The position numbers and the translations under genes were made by a program. From NCBI RefSeq assembly GCF_019130065.1, contig NZ_JAHSPG010000011.1:62001-126000 (forward strand): 64,000 nucleotides of DNA, read 5' to 3'. Positions 62,546 to 64,000 of this stretch are shown one piece after another. This DNA comes from Pinibacter aurantiacus. GTDB taxonomy: Bacteria; Bacteroidota; Bacteroidia; Chitinophagales; Chitinophagaceae. The notes below the pieces were generated by a model. The model searched no databases and was not told where the DNA came from. It saw nothing but the letters and a program-made list of their open reading frames with translations. How positions within the stretch are numbered: the first letter of the stretch is position 1; each line of letters starts with the position of its first letter.

Positions 62546-64000
62546 TTAGTAATTAGGATTTTGACCAAGTTTTGCTGTCTTTACGTCAGCGTCAGGAATT
62601 GGCATTAACTCATGCTTTCCCTTTACGAAACCTAAAGGTCCAAGAACTTTATCCGCCATACCCCATCTCACCAGGTCTATAAATCTAAAGCCTTCAAATG
62701 CGAGTTCCAATTGCCTTTCTTTTACAATGTCCTGAAACAATGCATCCCCCGAAGTTGCGACAGCAGGCAAACCTCTTTTTACGCGAAGTCTGTTCAATGC
62801 AGTTTTTGCTGCACCGTCGTTACCTGCTTTGTTGTATGCTTCTGCGTCCATTAACAGAACGTCGGCAAAACGGATATAGCGCCAGTTTGTACCGTAGTTA
62901 AGTTCAGCTATGCCAGATGAAACGGTCTGCGCACTGTAGGTTCCGTATTTTCTTTGAAAGAAGCCTTCGTATTCATAAGCAGTTGGGGCTGTCCATTTGC
63001 CACCGGCAGTGGTCAATTCAGCTTCGCTCATCAGCGTTGCTTTTCTTCTTTGCACGTCACCAGCCGCAACAAACGCATCGTTCATTCCTTTTTTAGGAGA
63101 GTTGAACCCCCAACCACCCAACAAGGAGTCAGTTGGTGCTTTCGTATAGTAATCACTACGAGGTCCCATTAGCTGAACATGGATATTGGCTTGTGGTATG
63201 TTGCCCCAGGGGAAATTACCCCAGTCGTAGTTTTTACCAGAGCTGAATGATACTTCAAAAATTGATTCAGTACCAAATTCGCCTTGTTTGGAAAAAACTT
63301 CTTGTAGGGAGTTACCCAAATCATATTCACCTGAATTGATAACGTTGTCGAACTGAGTTGCAGCGTCTGCCCATTTTTGTTGGTATAACAAAGCTTTACC
63401 CAATATTGCCTGCGCTGTTCCTTTCGACACCCTGAATTTGTCCGAAGCCGGATAAGCACTCTTTGCTTTGATATCAGGAATTGCTTCATTCAAATCCTTT
63501 TGTATTAACGCATATATATCAGCTTTAGGCGCTCTTTTAAGATTAGGAATATCAGACACACTAACGTCTGCTGTAATCAAAGGCACATCACCCCACAATG
63601 TCACGAGGTCAAGATAGCAGTAGGCTCTTATGGTTTTAGCTTCTGCAACCAATTGCTTAAGATTAGCGCTGGTGGGTTTTGTTTTATTGATCACCTTATT
63701 GGCCCTGAAGATGGTATAATAGCAGGTTCTCCAGCCGGCAAGCACACCAGAGTTTTGGGCATCCAGCGTAAACTGGTCAATTTGCTGATATTGTGCCTGG
63801 TCGCCGGATCCGCTACCTGCCGCATTGCTTTCGTCCGAAGGTAAAGTCTTGAGCATGTACATACTTGTCCATGCAGTATAATACTCATATTGCATCGCAT
63901 TATACACGCCGGTTACAGCCATGGTCGCATCCTTTTCTGTAGTATAAAACTGGTCCTCAGAAAGTTTTCCATTTATTGGCTGATCTAAAAAGCTTTTAGA
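62546..64000 (-). CDS. SusD/RagB-family lipoprotein, partial (5' end beyond right edge)
   Basis: The frame is open from the window edge at 64000 to the stop at 62546 (485 codons). Reading inward from the edge gives SKSFLDQPINGKLSEDQFYT, the characteristic N-terminal SusD segment after the lipobox, so only about 25-30 residues plus signal peptide are missing. Later features are TKPTSANLKQLVAEAKTIRA, then YCYLDLVTLWGDVPLITADV, and VKERQLELAFEGFRFIDLVR with KHELMPIPDADVKTAKLGQN at the end. The Met at 63922 is internal. A susC gene is expected just past the right edge. Confidence 0.95.
   Translation of the reverse strand, partial: SKSFLDQPINGKLSEDQFYTTEKDATMAVTGVYNAMQYEYYTAWTSMYMLKTLPSDESNAAGSGSGDQAQYQQIDQFTLDAQNSGVLAGWRTCYYTIFRANKVINKTKPTSANLKQLVAEAKTIRAYCYLDLVTLWGDVPLITADVSVSDIPNLKRAPKADIYALIQKDLNEAIPDIKAKSAYPASDKFRVSKGTAQAILGKALLYQQKWADAATQFDNVINSGEYDLGNSLQEVFSKQGEFGTESIFEVSFSSGKNYDWGNFPWGNIPQANIHVQLMGPRSDYYTKAPTDSLLGGWGFNSPKKGMNDAFVAAGDVQRRKATLMSEAELTTAGGKWTAPTAYEYEGFFQRKYGTYSAQTVSSGIAELNYGTNWRYIRFADVLLMDAEAYNKAGNDGAAKTALNRLRVKRGLPAVATSGDALFQDIVKERQLELAFEGFRFIDLVRWGMADKVLGPLGFVKGKHELMPIPDADVKTAKLGQNPNY

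Noticed and set aside
1-64000. tRNA or rRNA genes
   Set aside because: I saw no segment with convincing tRNA or rRNA features while reading; a covariance-model scan would be decisive.

Overview
The window looks like a chromosomal piece of a Bacteroidota genome, most likely a Chitinophagaceae-type polysaccharide degrader. Reasons: SusC/SusD pairs, a DUF3823 lipoprotein, many secreted glycoside hydrolases and S1 sulfatases, a LacI/AraC (XylR-like) regulator, and promoter elements of the Bacteroidota type (TAnnTTTG) in place of E. coli -35/-10 boxes. No rRNA, tRNA, CRISPR array, transposase or phage gene was recognised.

Region 1 (1-19.8 kb) is a polysaccharide utilisation locus. It holds the N-terminal part of a long mannose-6-phosphate isomerase-like protein, a GH38-type alpha-mannosidase, a GH92-type mannosidase with an N-terminal binding domain, SusC, SusD and DUF3823, a GntR/UTRA regulator, an S1 sulfatase and an MFS sugar transporter. 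Five palindromes with TGT-N4-ACA geometry lie in the promoter regions of these units and are the best candidate operators of the GntR regulator. An alpha/beta hydrolase and a secreted endonuclease/exonuclease/phosphatase-fold enzyme sit inside the locus.

Region 2 (19.8-26.1 kb, all minus strand) has a secreted beta-helix protein, a TIM-barrel sugar isomerase/epimerase, two PhyH-type dioxygenases and a XylR-like regulator. It may be a small-molecule or sugar catabolic module whose substrate I cannot name. Region 3 (26.3-30.6 kb) is a cobalamin riboswitch followed by a DUF6580 membrane protein and cobU, cobT, cobS and a CobC-like phosphatase: nucleotide-loop assembly of B12 from salvaged cobinamide.

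Region 4 (30.9-48.2 kb) is a second glycan catabolic region without its own SusC/SusD. It contains a long arylsulfatase, a GH97 enzyme with unusual catalytic positions, a GH2 beta-galactosidase-like enzyme, a PL8 lyase, an S1 sulfatase, a CBM9-like protein, an MFS transporter closely coupled to a sugar nucleotidyltransferase and phosphoglucosamine mutase, and a DUF4861 protein. PL8 plus sulfatases suggest a glycosaminoglycan-like substrate.

Region 5 (48.4-64 kb) is mostly housekeeping and signalling: methionine aminopeptidase, a TPR lipoprotein, an OmpR-type two-component system, a universal-stress-like protein, a bestrophin-like channel, a DUF6624 protein, a TonB-C-like protein, SDR, VOC, aldo/keto reductase, an AraC regulator, and the start of another SusD gene running off the right edge. 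This part is dense in intergenic inverted repeats. Several have arms built from short repeated words around a core of about 75-83 nt, and they commonly start within a few bases of a stop codon.
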